30,273 bases of DNA from CAZWHE01 sp964633825 (GTDB lineage Bacteria; Planctomycetota; B15-G4; CAYZWU01), in contig CAZWHE010000030.1 in the NCBI GenBank assembly GCA_964633825.1, positions 1 to 30,273 on the forward strand, in the 5' to 3' direction. A program made the translations under genes and the position numbers. This document shows, piece after piece, positions 23,727 to 30,273 of the stretch. The notes under the pieces were generated by a model. It did no database searches and was not told where the DNA came from. It was given only the letters and a program-made list of their open reading frames with translations. How positions within the stretch are numbered: position 1 is the first letter of the stretch; every line of letters begins with the position of its first letter.

Positions 23727-25931
23727 TCACGCCGCTTCTTTCTTCTTTCTCCACCGCTTCGCCAGGGAGATGGGGACATTGAAGAAGAGGTCGAAGACCC
23801 AGTGCTCGATGAGGGCGCCCTTCTCGCCGAAGACGGGGATGATGTGGACCATCGAGGTGGCGTAGCGGCCGGCCATGAGCCGGGCCAGGACGGGATACTG
23901 GCTCACCATCTGGACCGGGAAGGCGAAGTAGCCGATGTACTTCCAGAAAGAGATGAGGGCCGCCACCTTGTAGTTGCGCACGTTGCGCTCCTTGATCATG
24001 AGGTAGACCACGTAGCCGCCGCGCACGATCGAGCCGGGCGAGATCGGCGTGATCTGGAAAATGGCGAGAACAACAAAGGCGTATGCAATCGACTCCTTCC
24101 ATGTCTGGCCGTAAGCGATCATGAAATATATGGCCACGGCCACGGAGACGATCTGGGTCACCGGGATCGTGCAGATATGGACGGCCACGCTCATGAGGTA
24201 CTTCTGGATATAGGGATCCTTCGCCGAGCGGAGGCACCTCTCCCTCTCTTCGGCCGTGATCATCCCGTCGGCGCGGCCCGCCTCGATCTGCTCGGTGAGC
24301 CAGGCCTCGCGGAAGGCGGCGTCGCTGTAGAACCTCCAGGCATAGACGAACCACCCCTTCACACTGCCCCAGGCGAAGGACGGCTCCATCACGAAGCGGT
24401 ACGGCGTGGGAGGCAGAACGAGGAACACGGCCTGGAGCGCGCCGGCGACCCAGACGTGATACTCGTAGAGCACGGAATGATCGAAGAGATAGAGGACGGC
24501 AAATGCAACCGCCGGGAGAAAGACGGCCATAAACTGGAGCACGAAGACCAGGGGATGGTCGAGCAGAAAGAGGGTGCGTTTCTCCCCGCTTTTTCCCGAG
24601 CGGTGCCAGGCGATGAGGGTCTCGGCCATGCGGGCGCGGAAAGTCGCCGCCAGGTGGGCCCGGCTCGCGAGCGCCTGTCCGATGTGTGTCCTGTAGAGCC
24701 TGTTTCCCCAGAGCTTTCTCAGGAACGACCCGAGGAGGGGAAGGGCGCCCATGATAAAGAAAAGGGTGAAAAGGATACTCGACCCGCACAGCTTCCGGGT
24801 GTGCTCGTCATCGAGCAGTCCGGAGCACTGGTACCCTTCGATCAGGCCGCGCTTGACGCTCGGCCTCAGCGCGTCGTCGAAAAAGAGGCGCACACCGTGG
24901 TGGGTGATGTCGGGAAGGGATGCGCGGTACGCGGGGTCGGTCTCTTTCAGCTCTTCGAGAGCGGGGCGGAGGTCTTCGAACTCGCCGGCGTGCGCGTCGA
25001 CGAACCGCTCCAGCCTGCCCAGGTCCCCCCGGTCGAACTGGACGGCGTGCCCCCGCCGGAACCCGTCGTTGATCAGCTTGAAATCGCCCGGGCTCATGGG
25101 CACGAAAGGGAGGAGAGCGAGCCCGGCCCTGAAATCGATGGCACAGAGCCCGTCGATCGGGTTGTGGTTCGTTCCCTCCCTCTTGAGCGCGTTCGGCTGG
25201 CTCTTGGCCGTCCACCACTCGTACTGGCGCGCCAGCTCGGGCGCCCCCATCTCGTGGAAGAGCTCCACGAAACGGTGCATGAAGAGTCTCTTTCCGAGAT
25301 ACTCCTTCGAAGCCGCCGTCTCGATAGCGCTTCCGGGATCGGCCGGGTCGAACACCTTCCTCGCGAAGACGTCGTCGTCGACTTCGTATCTCCATGTACG
25401 CCCGTCGACCCACTCGTTGACCTCGGCATAGGACTTCATTCCGGGAAGGAAGAAGGTGGCGTACGTGTCGGCCACGGCCCCCTCGCTGCCGAGGCGGATC
25501 GCGGCGCCGCGGCGGACGAGCTTCTGCCAGAGCACGCCCGTCCGTGAGGCGGCGTGGTTCACCTGGGCCGAGAAAGGACCCTGGTAAGCGAGCCAGTAGA
25601 TCGTGTTGCGGAAGAACTTGGAAAAACCGCTCGGCGGAACGAGGATCTTCAGGGCATAGATGCCGCCCTTCTCGAGCCCTTCGATCGGCTCCCCTTCGGG
25701 GACGAGCTCCTTGGCCTCGACCTGGTAGACCTGTCCGGCGAACCCGCCGCCCGCGAACTTCCTCACCTCGAAAAGCGCCCGTGCGCGGCGTGCCGGAACC
25801 ACGCCCGTGATCTCGGCCTCGATCCGATCCCCGGCCTCGAAGCGCGTCCTCTTGTACAACCGTAGCGGACCGACGGCTTCGGCTTCCTTTTCAAGCGCGC
25901 GGACGATGTCGAGCGAATATGCGGCCTTCAT
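23727..25931 (-). CDS. Kinase-like domain fused to a polytopic membrane region (unrecognised family)
   Basis: The 734-residue protein has two halves. The N-terminal 275 residues look kinase-like: a glycine-rich strand-loop-strand (FEVRKFAGGGFAGQVYQVEA, 54-73), an ALK lysine (Lys95), a hinge-like EWVDGRTW (173-180), a catalytic-loop-like KSQPNAL (Asn247) and a DFG-like CAIDFRAG (Asp266). The HRD aspartate is not evident (alanine at its usual distance from the Asn), so this could be a pseudokinase or an atypical UbiB- or aminoglycoside-kinase-like enzyme. The C-terminal half has about seven hydrophobic helices (about 383-400, 456-482, 491-507, 577-604, 612-632, 655-680, 695-720) separated by charged loops. 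GGAAGGAG precedes the ATG. Divergent from the AAA+ gene. Function unknown. Confidence 0.85.
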   Translation of the reverse strand: MKAAYSLDIVRALEKEAEAVGPLRLYKRTRFEAGDRIEAEITGVVPARRARALFEVRKFAGGGFAGQVYQVEAKELVPEGEPIEGLEKGGIYALKILVPPSGFSKFFRNTIYWLAYQGPFSAQVNHAASRTGVLWQKLVRRGAAIRLGSEGAVADTYATFFLPGMKSYAEVNEWVDGRTWRYEVDDDVFARKVFDPADPGSAIETAASKEYLGKRLFMHRFVELFHEMGAPELARQYEWWTAKSQPNALKREGTNHNPIDGLCAIDFRAGLALLPFVPMSPGDFKLINDGFRRGHAVQFDRGDLGRLERFVDAHAGEFEDLRPALEELKETDPAYRASLPDITHHGVRLFFDDALRPSVKRGLIEGYQCSGLLDDEHTRKLCGSSILFTLFFIMGALPLLGSFLRKLWGNRLYRTHIGQALASRAHLAATFRARMAETLIAWHRSGKSGEKRTLFLLDHPLVFVLQFMAVFLPAVAFAVLYLFDHSVLYEYHVWVAGALQAVFLVLPPTPYRFVMEPSFAWGSVKGWFVYAWRFYSDAAFREAWLTEQIEAGRADGMITAEERERCLRSAKDPYIQKYLMSVAVHICTIPVTQIVSVAVAIYFMIAYGQTWKESIAYAFVVLAIFQITPISPGSIVRGGYVVYLMIKERNVRNYKVAALISFWKYIGYFAFPVQMVSQYPVLARLMAGRYATSMVHIIPVFGEKGALIEHWVFDLFFNVPISLAKRWRKKKEAA

Positions 25932-25998
25932 ATCTCCTTCCGGTGCGGAACCGTTTTAAAGCCTTTCAATACCGGGAGAAACGGCAATTTCCCTCTCA

Positions 25999-26038
25999 TT
26001 TCCAACAAAAAATCAAAAAGAACCGGTCCGTGGACCGG
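25999..26038 (-). terminator. Hairpin plus U-tract on the minus strand, in the leader of the kinase-like membrane gene
   Basis: CCGGTCC-AC-GGACCGG on the minus strand (26038-26023) forms a 6-7 bp GC-rich stem, followed by TTCTTTTTGATTTTTTG (26022-26006). This is the form of an intrinsic terminator. It lies about 90 bases before the start codon at 25931 and after the head of the oppositely directed AAA+ gene. It may be an attenuator in the 5' leader, or it may block antisense transcripts. Confidence 0.5.
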
Positions 26039-26100
26039 CCGGAACCTACTGTATCGGCTATTTTCCCCGTTCTCCCTTCCATTGAATCGATCATTCTATT

Positions 26101-26129
26101 ATGACATCCTTGTTGCTTGCGTATATATA
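26101..26129 (+). promoter_or_regulatory. Candidate promoter for the ClpX-like/ApbE operon
   Basis: ATGACA (26101-26106) and TATATA (26124-26129) are separated by 17 bp, a reasonable sigma-70-type pair in an AT-rich spot (TATATATAT). The predicted start point near 26137 is about 30 bases before the ATG, leaving room for the GGAGGAG at 26150-26156. Confidence 0.5.
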
Positions 26130-26165
26130 TATGGAAAGAACTCATTCACGGAGGAGCGCCGACCC

Positions 26166-27758
26166 ATGACGAGCGACGAACGCCAAGAAACCCCGAATAA
26201 CGAAAAGCGGGAAAAACCCGAGAAGAGCCCCGAGGACGACATCTTCGGTTTTCTGAAGGAAAAGCTGGGGGCGAGCTTCGTCACGGCCGTTCCCCGCCCC
26301 CGCCGGCCCGATCCCGAGCAGGAGGAAGAGGCGCGGAAACTGCAGCGGGAGACGATGCGCAGGGCGCTCGAGTTCAAGCTCACGCCGCGGGAAGTGAAGG
26401 AGCACCTAGACCGCTTCGTCATCGGCCAGGAAGAGGCGAAGAAGATCCTCTCCGTGGCGGTTTGCGACCACTACAACCACGTGCGCCGCGAGCACGAGAA
26501 CCCCGAGCCGGACAGGGAGTATGTCAAGCAGAACGTGATCCTCCTCGGCCCCACGGGAGTGGGCAAGACCTACATCATGCGGAACCTGGCCCAGCTCATC
26601 GGCGTCCCCTTCGCCAAGGCCGACATCACCAAGTTCTCGGAAACGGGCTACGTGGGCGGCGACGTGGACGACCTGGTCCGCGAGCTCGTGAGGTCGGCCG
26701 ACGGCAACGTCGAGCTGGCCGAGTACGGCATCATCTTTCTCGACGAGATCGACAAGATCTCGGCGTCGGCCGAGGCGATCAGCCGCGACGTTTCGGGCCG
26801 CGGCGTCCAGACGGGGCTGCTCAAGCTCCTCGAGGAGACCGAGGTGCCGCGGCGCAGCCCCATGGACATGACGGCCCAGTTCCAGGAGATGATGGAGATG
26901 TCCCACGGCGGGGGAAAGAAGAAGCGCACCATCAACACGCGCCACATCCTCTTTGTCGTGAGCGGCGCCTTCACCAAGCTCAACGACATCGTCAAGAAGA
27001 GGCTGAACGAGGGGCGCGTGGGGTTCCGGTCCCCGTCGGACGGCGACGAGCCTGAAGGCAACATCCTGGCCCAGGCCAAGACGCCGGACTTCATCGAGTT
27101 CGGCTTCGAGCCCGAGTTCATCGGGAGGCTTCCCGTGCGCGTCGCTCTCGACGACCTCACCGAGAAGGACCTCTTCAACATCCTCAAGCGCTCCGAGGGC
27201 TCGATCCTCCACCAGTACAGGGATAACTTCGAGGGCTACGACATGCACGTCGCCTTCTCCAACAAGGCGCTGCGCGTCATCGCAGCGCGCGCCGCCGAGG
27301 AGAAGACCGGTGCGCGCGGCCTCGTCACCGTGCTCGAAGAGACGCTGCGCGATTTCAAGTTCCACCTCCCCGGCACGGAGGTGAAGCGGATCGCCGTCAC
27401 CGACGAGCTCGTGAACGACCCGGGGAAGGTTCTCGACAAGCACCTCAGCGACCCCGATTACGGCTTCGCCCTCTTCGAAGCGGCCCAGGTCCGGGAATTC
27501 GAATCGGTGTTCCAGAGGGAGTACGGCCACCGCATCGCTTTCGACGACGGCGCCGTGGACAAGGCGATCGCCGTCTCAAAGAAGAAGAGCCTCTCCATCT
27601 CGGATTACCTCTCCAAGCAGCTCGCCGACTATTCGTACGGCCTGAACATCATCTCGAAGAAGACGGGACAGAAGGAGTTCACCATCACGGCCGACATGCT
27701 CGAGAGACCGATGGAAGCGCTCGAGGAGTGGATCAAGAAGACCCTCGGCACGAAATGA
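26166..27758 (+). CDS. ClpX-like AAA+ unfoldase with extra C-terminal small-domain copy
   Basis: The 530-residue protein lacks the N-terminal zinc-binding domain of ClpX, having a charged 70-residue leader instead. From residue 72 it follows ClpX: LTPREVKEHLDRFVIGQEEA, Walker A GPTGVGKT (128-135), pore loop GYVG (161-164), Walker B IIFLDEID (189-196), SRDVSGRGVQTGLLKLLEET, GAF (267-269), RVGF (284-287) near the place of the ClpP-binding IGF loop, arginine finger EFIGRLP (Arg321) and sensor-2 GAR (382-384). ClpX normally ends soon after; here residues 447-526 look like a second, degenerate small domain. ATP-driven unfolding or remodelling is expected; whether it works with ClpP is open. GGAGGAG is nine bases before the ATG. 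Its stop overlaps the apbE start. Confidence 0.86.
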   Translation: MTSDERQETPNNEKREKPEKSPEDDIFGFLKEKLGASFVTAVPRPRRPDPEQEEEARKLQRETMRRALEFKLTPREVKEHLDRFVIGQEEAKKILSVAVCDHYNHVRREHENPEPDREYVKQNVILLGPTGVGKTYIMRNLAQLIGVPFAKADITKFSETGYVGGDVDDLVRELVRSADGNVELAEYGIIFLDEIDKISASAEAISRDVSGRGVQTGLLKLLEETEVPRRSPMDMTAQFQEMMEMSHGGGKKKRTINTRHILFVVSGAFTKLNDIVKKRLNEGRVGFRSPSDGDEPEGNILAQAKTPDFIEFGFEPEFIGRLPVRVALDDLTEKDLFNILKRSEGSILHQYRDNFEGYDMHVAFSNKALRVIAARAAEEKTGARGLVTVLEETLRDFKFHLPGTEVKRIAVTDELVNDPGKVLDKHLSDPDYGFALFEAAQVREFESVFQREYGHRIAFDDGAVDKAIAVSKKKSLSISDYLSKQLADYSYGLNIISKKTGQKEFTITADMLERPMEALEEWIKKTLGTK

Positions 27759-28738
27759 ACCGACCGTGCGCCAACGCCGCGCTCATCCTCGCCATCCTGC
27801 TCCTCTCGTGCGGCCCGAATCCCCGGCAGGAGCTCACCGAGACGCACAAGCTCCTCGGAACAGCCGTGACGATCACGGTCAATCACGACGACCCGGCGGC
27901 GGCGCAGCGGGCAGCGGCAGCGGCCTTCGCCGAGATCGAACGGATCGAACGGCTTTTCAGCACCCACGACGAGGAGAGCGAGATCTCGCGCCTCAACAGG
28001 GACGGGGCCGTCCGCGCGAGCGCGGAGACCCTCTTCGCCGTGGAGGAGGCCCTTCGCTTCGGCCGGATCAGCAGCGGCGCTTTCGACATGACGGTCATGC
28101 CCCTTCTCGACCTTTACAGGGAGAGCTTTTCCGCAAAGGGCCGGGCGCCCGGGAAGGACGAGATCGAGAGAGCGCTGGCTCTTGTCGATCCCAGCGGCGT
28201 GATCATCGAGGGAGACACGATCTCGCTCAGGCGGGGGATGAAGATAACGCTCGACGGGATCGGCAAGGGATACGTCATCGACAGGGCGATCGAAGTCCTG
28301 ATCGACCACGGCATCGGGTCCGCCCTCGTGAACGCCGGGGGCGACATGCGCTGCCTCGGTGAAAAAGAAGGACGGCCTTGGAAGATCGCCCTCCAGAACC
28401 CGCGCGACAGGAGGGAGTGCGTCGCCGTTCTCTCTCTCACGGACCGGGCCGTGGCGACGAGCGGGGATTACGAGAGATACTTCGATCCTGACAAGAAATT
28501 CCACCACATCATCGACCCCAGGACGGGACAGAGCGCTGCGGAACTGATCAGCGTCACCGTCACGGCCGCGACCGCCCTCGAGGCCGACGCACTGGCCACG
28601 GCGATCTTCGTTCTCGGTCCGGAGAAGGGATTCGACCTGGCGGAGCGCCTCCCCGGAGTGGAAGCCTTTCTCATCACACGCGAGAGGGAGATCGAGGCGA
28701 CGCCGGGGCTCGGCGTGGCAACCCTCGCCGGCCGATGA
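27755..28738 (+). CDS. apbE: FAD:protein FMN transferase (ApbE family), lipoprotein
   Basis: ApbE transfers FMN from FAD onto a Thr/Ser of periplasmic flavoproteins such as Nqr/Rnf subunits and extracellular electron carriers. The 327-residue protein has a signal peptide with lipobox LLLSC (Cys19), then the family landmarks: KLLGTAVTITV, LFSTHDEESEISRLN, SGAFDMTVMPLLDLY, ITLDGIGKGYVIDRAIEVL, LVNAGGDMRCLG, VATSGDYERYF, HHIIDPRTGQSA and EADALATAIFVLG. These cover the FAD and magnesium sites. The ATG overlaps the stop of the AAA+ gene (ATGA), with no strong Shine-Dalgarno of its own, so translation is coupled. No obvious flavinylation target is encoded in the window. Confidence 0.93.
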   Translation: MNRPCANAALILAILLLSCGPNPRQELTETHKLLGTAVTITVNHDDPAAAQRAAAAAFAEIERIERLFSTHDEESEISRLNRDGAVRASAETLFAVEEALRFGRISSGAFDMTVMPLLDLYRESFSAKGRAPGKDEIERALALVDPSGVIIEGDTISLRRGMKITLDGIGKGYVIDRAIEVLIDHGIGSALVNAGGDMRCLGEKEGRPWKIALQNPRDRRECVAVLSLTDRAVATSGDYERYFDPDKKFHHIIDPRTGQSAAELISVTVTAATALEADALATAIFVLGPEKGFDLAERLPGVEAFLITREREIEATPGLGVATLAGR

Positions 28739-28984
28739 AACGTTCGGGCCCACGGCCGCGCATTCCCCCACCGAAAAAAAACTTCAACAAAATTGTCCAA
28801 CTTTCCTTGAAAGTGACATTACTTAGTAGAGAGTGCGCACTCTGAACTGAATTCAAAGGAAAAACGACCTGAAAAAGCGCGATACCCATACTGATGAAAG
28901 CGCTGCCCGGGTGTTTGAAACAACGGCAAGTCCTGGAATGAAACCGATTAATAATCATTGACACACATCTATACGGAGGTGGCC
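28739..28984. other. Intergenic region with a perfect 14-bp palindrome
   Basis: The 246-bp gap between apbE and the AT-rich lipoprotein genes contains AGAGTGCGCACTCT (28830-28843), a perfect palindrome suited to a dimeric regulator. It also marks the switch to AT-richer DNA: an A-run (GAAAAAAAAC near 28775-28783) and ACAAAATTGTCC follow the GC-rich apbE end. TTGACA at 28958-28963 is too near the ribosome-binding site to be a useful -35. I see no clear terminator after apbE. Confidence 0.45.
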
Positions 28985-29419
28985 ATGAAAAGAAATCAAT
29001 TTATTCTACCAAGTTATATCCTCTGTTCCATCTTGACAATCTTTCCAAGCTGCGGCGGCTCTGCGGATGTATCGATTATGGAGGGCGAAAACATTGAAAT
29101 CGAGGTTGTTGGAGCTGAAATCGACAATGACTCCAATTCAGCGGCTGGTGTCGGTGTTCAAGCCGAAGCAGACGGAGGGGTCAAATTCACCTACGCGAAA
29201 ATCATCATATACGTCGATCGCAACGGGAACGGTAAATGTGATGACGGCGAGGAGAAAATGTCGGGAACATACGACGATCCCTCCGGATCGGATTCTCTTT
29301 TTTGGGTCGGTGCCGAGTTCGAGTACAACCGTGAAAAAGACGGTCCCATCAAATACGAGACGGAGATCAAAACCAATACCGGAGCTTCGGCCAAGTCCAA
29401 AGGCAATCTGTACAACTAA
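28985..29419 (+). CDS. Small lipoprotein with an EF-hand/dockerin-like calcium loop
   Basis: The 144-residue precursor has a signal peptide with lipobox (IFPSC, Cys23), giving a mature lipoprotein of about 122 residues. Its clearest feature is D-R-N-G-N-G-K-C-D-D-G-E (78-89), a full 12-position EF-hand-like loop with ligands at 1, 3, 5, 9 and 12. This loop follows a beta strand (FTYAKIIIYV), as in extracellular dockerin- or thrombospondin-type calcium motifs. The rest is acidic and beta-rich. I recognise no family. GGAGGT lies just before the ATG (28975-28980); an in-frame TTG at 28958 is less likely. Composition is AT-richer than upstream genes. The truncated lipoprotein at 30024 looks like a relative. 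Confidence 0.78.
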   Translation: MKRNQFILPSYILCSILTIFPSCGGSADVSIMEGENIEIEVVGAEIDNDSNSAAGVGVQAEADGGVKFTYAKIIIYVDRNGNGKCDDGEEKMSGTYDDPSGSDSLFWVGAEFEYNREKDGPIKYETEIKTNTGASAKSKGNLYN

Positions 29420-29473
29420 GGTTTTAATTGATAACATCAATGACAGGTTTAACAATAAAAAGGAGCTGATCAA

Positions 29474-29938
29474 ATGAGTATCAAATCCACTGCCTCTATT
29501 TCCTTTATCGTTTTCCTTTTTGTCATCGGCGCTGCAGGCACTTTGGCCGGATATACAGCCGACTGGACCGGCACAAGCTCATTGTCCAGCCCATCGGCTA
29601 TTTTCGGCCGGCACATGTCGCAAGAATACGTGACACACGGCGTGAAAATCAAAATGTCGATGCCCTTCATCGAAAAAGGCAATGACACTGCCTTGTTCGT
29701 CGTGAATAACTATATACCCGATGACCCGGCTTTTCAGGGAACCATTCCGGTTGACAGCGCTGTCGTATCCGTCAATGGATATGATTACGACATGACGTAC
29801 GACTCTTCCCGGAACCGCTGGTTTCTCGTTCTTCCACGGGGCTGGACGTTGAGCGTCGATTCTGTCAAAGTCACTGCTTTCGACGCCAATTCCCGGAAAA
29901 TCTACGCCGCTTCCGCAAGCAACATTACTTTGTGGTAA
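29474..29938 (+). CDS. Small exported protein of unknown function
   Basis: The 154-residue precursor has a Sec signal peptide (SFIVFLFVIGAAGTLA, cleavage probably after LAG, near residue 26). The mature part is beta-rich: YVTHGVKIKMSMPFIEKGND, TALFVVNNYIPDDPAFQG, AVVSVNGYDYDMTYDSSRNR, WFLVLPRGWTLSVDSVKVTA. This resembles a single immunoglobulin-like or beta-sandwich domain. There is no cysteine and no lipobox, so it is likely periplasmic or secreted. AAAAGGAG precedes the ATG. It lies 54 bp after the first lipoprotein gene and before a very strong hairpin. No family recognised. Confidence 0.75.
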   Translation: MSIKSTASISFIVFLFVIGAAGTLAGYTADWTGTSSLSSPSAIFGRHMSQEYVTHGVKIKMSMPFIEKGNDTALFVVNNYIPDDPAFQGTIPVDSAVVSVNGYDYDMTYDSSRNRWFLVLPRGWTLSVDSVKVTAFDANSRKIYAASASNITLW

Positions 29939-29963
29939 GACCGAAACCAATCGTTCTTCGGGA

Positions 29964-30000
29964 TTATTCATCCACCCGGCCATTCCGGGTGGATGAATAA
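29964..30000 (+). promoter_or_regulatory. Perfect 16-bp intergenic hairpin before the Shine-Dalgarno of the last gene
   Basis: TTATTCATCCACCCGG (29964-29979) and CCGGGTGGATGAATAA (29985-30000) form an unbroken 16-bp stem with a 5-base loop. It lies between two exported-protein genes and ten bases before the GGAGG of the next. No U-run follows, so full termination is doubtful. It could stabilise upstream mRNA, act as a processing site or lower downstream expression. Confidence 0.7.
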
Positions 30001-30023
30001 CTTCAACAAAGGAGGAAAAGGTC

Positions 30024-30273
30024 ATGATAAGAACAATCATCCCCTTTGCGATATCACTCGTATTATTCGGTTCCGCTTGCAACAAAGGGGGCAGTCAAAT
30101 CTATCATTTTTTCGAAAACGGAAGTGTGGATTTCGACAAGGGTTTCGGAATCGCTCCGAACGTCAAACTCGTTTCAAATCATAAGATTATCCGATGTTCT
30201 TTCACTATATTCACCTATCAGAACAACAACGGAAAAATAGATCCCGAGGAGATAAGGTATGAAAAGGAACTGA
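30024..30273 (+). CDS. Small lipoprotein (partial, runs off the right edge)
   Basis: Eighty-three codons are visible before the window ends with the frame open. A signal peptide ends in a lipobox (FGSAC, Cys19). The mature part contains IIRCSFTIFTYQNNNG followed by KIDPEE, a degenerate EF-hand-like loop (Asn67, Asn69, Gly70, Asp73, Glu76; Tyr instead of Asp at position 1). The same strand-then-loop arrangement occurs in the lipoprotein at 28985, so the two are probably paralogues. GGAGG lies about eight bases before the ATG. Function unknown. Confidence 0.75.
   Translation, partial: MIRTIIPFAISLVLFGSACNKGGSQIYHFFENGSVDFDKGFGIAPNVKLVSNHKIIRCSFTIFTYQNNNGKIDPEEIRYEKEL

Noticed and set aside
28958..28984. 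TTGACA at 28958 as the -35 of a promoter for the first lipoprotein
   Set aside because: The matching -10 would fall on the ribosome-binding site and start codon (about 28981-28986), leaving no leader.

Overview
The window is about 30 kb of mostly GC-rich bacterial DNA with standard Shine-Dalgarno sites (AAGGAGG and variants) and TGA, TAA and TAG all used as stops. A signal-peptide porin, several lipoproteins and a PhoR-type kinase point to a diderm (Gram-negative) bacterium. The pairing of an ECF-type sigma factor with a membrane Ser/Thr kinase fused to an FGE-like domain, plus a gingipain-type peptidase, is the style of large-genome environmental lineages such as Planctomycetes-like, Acidobacteria-like or delta-proteobacteria-like groups. 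I cannot place the phylum from the sequence alone.

Layout: (1) 1-1140, three small minus-strand genes for exported or membrane proteins, one interrupted upstream by an in-frame TGA. (2) 1286-11121, a compact phosphate-starvation locus: a divergent SGNH hydrolase, then pstS-pstC-pstA-pstB-phoU-phoB-phoR and an outer-membrane porin. Two arrays of 11-bp-phased TAAC/TCAC half-sites, upstream of pstS and of the porin, look like this organism's Pho boxes. (3) 11221-16460, an ECF-like sigma factor overlapping a 1188-residue kinase-TM-coiled-coil-PDZ-like-FGE protein, followed by a second ECF-like sigma factor. (4) 16496-17900, a NYN/LOTUS predicted RNase divergent from a membrane-anchored PD-(D/E)XK-like protein. 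(5) 17899-20838, a secreted C25 (gingipain-like) peptidase gene flanked by two related REP-like palindromes in inverted orientation, each abutting a neighbour's stop codon. (6) 20836-23719, surface-sugar genes: a left-handed beta-helix transferase-like protein, an NAD-dependent epimerase and a CgeB-like glycosyltransferase. (7) 23727-25931, a 734-residue protein combining a kinase-like N-terminal half with a polytopic membrane half. (8) 26166-28738, a ClpX-like AAA+ ATPase with an apparently duplicated small domain, translationally coupled to an ApbE flavin transferase. (9) 28985 to the end, an AT-richer tail with three consecutive small exported proteins, two of them lipoproteins with EF-hand/dockerin-like loops.

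The best-understood unit is the phosphate regulon: PstSCAB imports phosphate, PhoU and PhoR sense its flux, PhoB binds the tandem boxes, and the porin admits substrate through the outer membrane. The candidates for something not well described are the kinase-like membrane protein, the ClpX-like protein with a duplicated C-terminal domain plus ApbE, the sigma/kinase/FGE unit, and the AT-rich lipoprotein tail with its strong intergenic hairpin. No gene-free stretch exceeds 300 bases; the longest gaps (15425-15650, 25932-26165, 28739-28984) are described as features. I see no tRNA, rRNA, CRISPR array, transposase or integrase.
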